Positions 14,516-14,704 of a DNA stretch of 14,704 nt are shown piece after piece. The DNA lies in the NCBI GenBank assembly GCA_900754955.1, contig CAAEEV010000096.1, forward strand, positions 1 to 14,704, written 5' to 3'. This DNA comes from Eggerthellaceae bacterium. Lineage in GTDB: Bacteria > Actinomycetota > Coriobacteriia > Coriobacteriales > Eggerthellaceae. The first letter of the stretch is position 1, and each line of letters starts with the position of its first letter. The notes beneath the pieces are model-generated. The model did no database searches, was not told the DNA's origin, and saw nothing but the letters and a program-made list of their open reading frames with translations. The translations under genes and the position numbers were made by a program.

Positions 14516-14553
14516 AAGGGCCGAGGCGGAATGTCGCCTCGGCCCTTCTTTTT
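14516..14553 (+). terminator. Strong Rho-independent terminator of the EF-G-like gene
   Basis: A perfect 13-bp stem (14516-14528 with 14535-14547; AAGGGCCGAGGCG on the left arm) closes a 6-base loop GAATGT and is followed by CTTTTT. It lies 74 bases after the stop codon. One of the clearest signals in the window. Confidence 0.95.
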
Positions 14554-14561
14554 GCGTCCTT

Positions 14562-14570
14562 TGCTATAAT
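14562..14570 (+). promoter_or_regulatory. Extended -10 promoter for the gene leaving the window
   Basis: TGCTATAAT contains a perfect TATAAT (14565-14570) with the TGn extension one base upstream. No -35 is recognisable, because that position falls in the preceding terminator. The leader to the ATG at 14684 is about 107 bases. Confidence 0.65.
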
Positions 14571-14585
14571 GCGGTGTCCGCGTTT

Positions 14586-14640
14586 GCGTAAAAACTAGGG
14601 ATTACGCTTGCGTTTATCGGTCTTGCGGCCGCTGTGCCGC
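14586..14640 (+). promoter_or_regulatory. Structured leader
   Basis: Two hairpins lie between the promoter and the gene: GCGTAA/TTACGC (14586-14591 and 14602-14607, loop of ten) and GCGGC/GCCGC (14625-14629 and 14636-14640, loop of six), the second followed by GGGCTTTTGC. I do not recognise a known riboswitch class. Attenuation or nothing more than stable secondary structure are both possible. Confidence 0.3.
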
Positions 14641-14683
14641 GGGCTTTTGCATGTTGGGGGCTTTGTAGGGTAAGGGGATGATT

Positions 14684-14704
14684 ATGAAGCCAGCTAAGTC
14701 CATC
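14684..14704 (+). CDS. Start of an unidentified gene (truncated by window end)
   Basis: Only seven codons (MKPAKSI) are visible. AAGGGG (14672-14677) lies six bases before the ATG. An in-frame ATG at 14678 overlaps the end of that ribosome binding site and is less likely. The basic first residues could open a signal or membrane segment, but nothing about function can be said. Confidence 0.6.

Noticed and set aside
12751..14517. 588-aa open frame antisense to the EF-G-like gene
   Set aside because: Same shadow effect; low-complexity Arg/His/Leu composition, and it runs into the terminator region.
1..14704. CRISPR arrays, tRNA or rRNA genes, transposases, integrases
   Set aside because: No regularly spaced repeats, cloverleaf-like gene, rRNA-like block or mobile-element protein was seen on either strand.

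Overview
The window is GC-rich bacterial DNA from what looks like an anaerobic, respiring actinobacterium. The best guess is the Eggerthellaceae (Eggerthella, Gordonibacter or Adlercreutzia relatives). This is inferred from base composition, from a membrane-tethered LuxR-type regulator, and from a Tat-exported molybdoenzyme with a ferredoxin-like subunit and an NrfD-type anchor, all typical of that family. No rRNA or other taxonomic marker is present, so the assignment is an inference.

Left part (1-5367). Two minus-strand genes, a short-chain dehydrogenase (20-763) and a DUF554 membrane protein (1024-1728), diverge from a plus-strand metal-dependent amidohydrolase of the SAH/MTA/adenosine deaminase group (1961-3256). 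Then come two minus-strand genes: a small LuxR-type regulator with two membrane helices (3267-3968) and a cation diffusion facilitator whose residues resemble the Mn-exporting branch (4189-5367). The amidohydrolase terminator lies inside the 3' end of the LuxR-type gene.

Central part (5589-12097). This is the main functional unit. A soluble GAF-domain histidine kinase and a NarL-type response regulator overlap by 4 bases. A 268-base gap with several perfect hairpins follows, then a three-gene operon. Its members are a Tat-signal molybdopterin catalytic subunit, a ferredoxin with four [4Fe-4S] clusters, and a membrane anchor of about ten helices. The catalytic subunit has the fingerprints of the aspartate-ligated (type II, NarG/EbdA/DdhA-like) DMSO reductase family. 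The electron-transfer subunit and anchor are instead of the DmsB/NrfD kind. The likely scheme is menaquinol oxidised by the anchor, electrons passed through the ferredoxin, and an unidentified substrate reduced outside the cytoplasmic membrane. The adjacent two-component system probably controls this, and its GAF domain resembles the nitrate receptor NreA.

Right part (12098-14704). A translation-factor-like GTPase of the EF-G2 family (12370-14442) has altered switch and base-recognition motifs and ends in a very strong terminator. After it come an extended -10 promoter, a structured leader, and the first seven codons of a gene that runs off the window.

No tRNA, rRNA, CRISPR array, transposase or phage gene was seen, and no gene-free stretch exceeds 300 bases. 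The most interesting items are the mixed-architecture molybdoenzyme with its sensor, a perfect 21-bp palindrome at 4140-4160, and a dyad overlapping the predicted promoter of the metal exporter.
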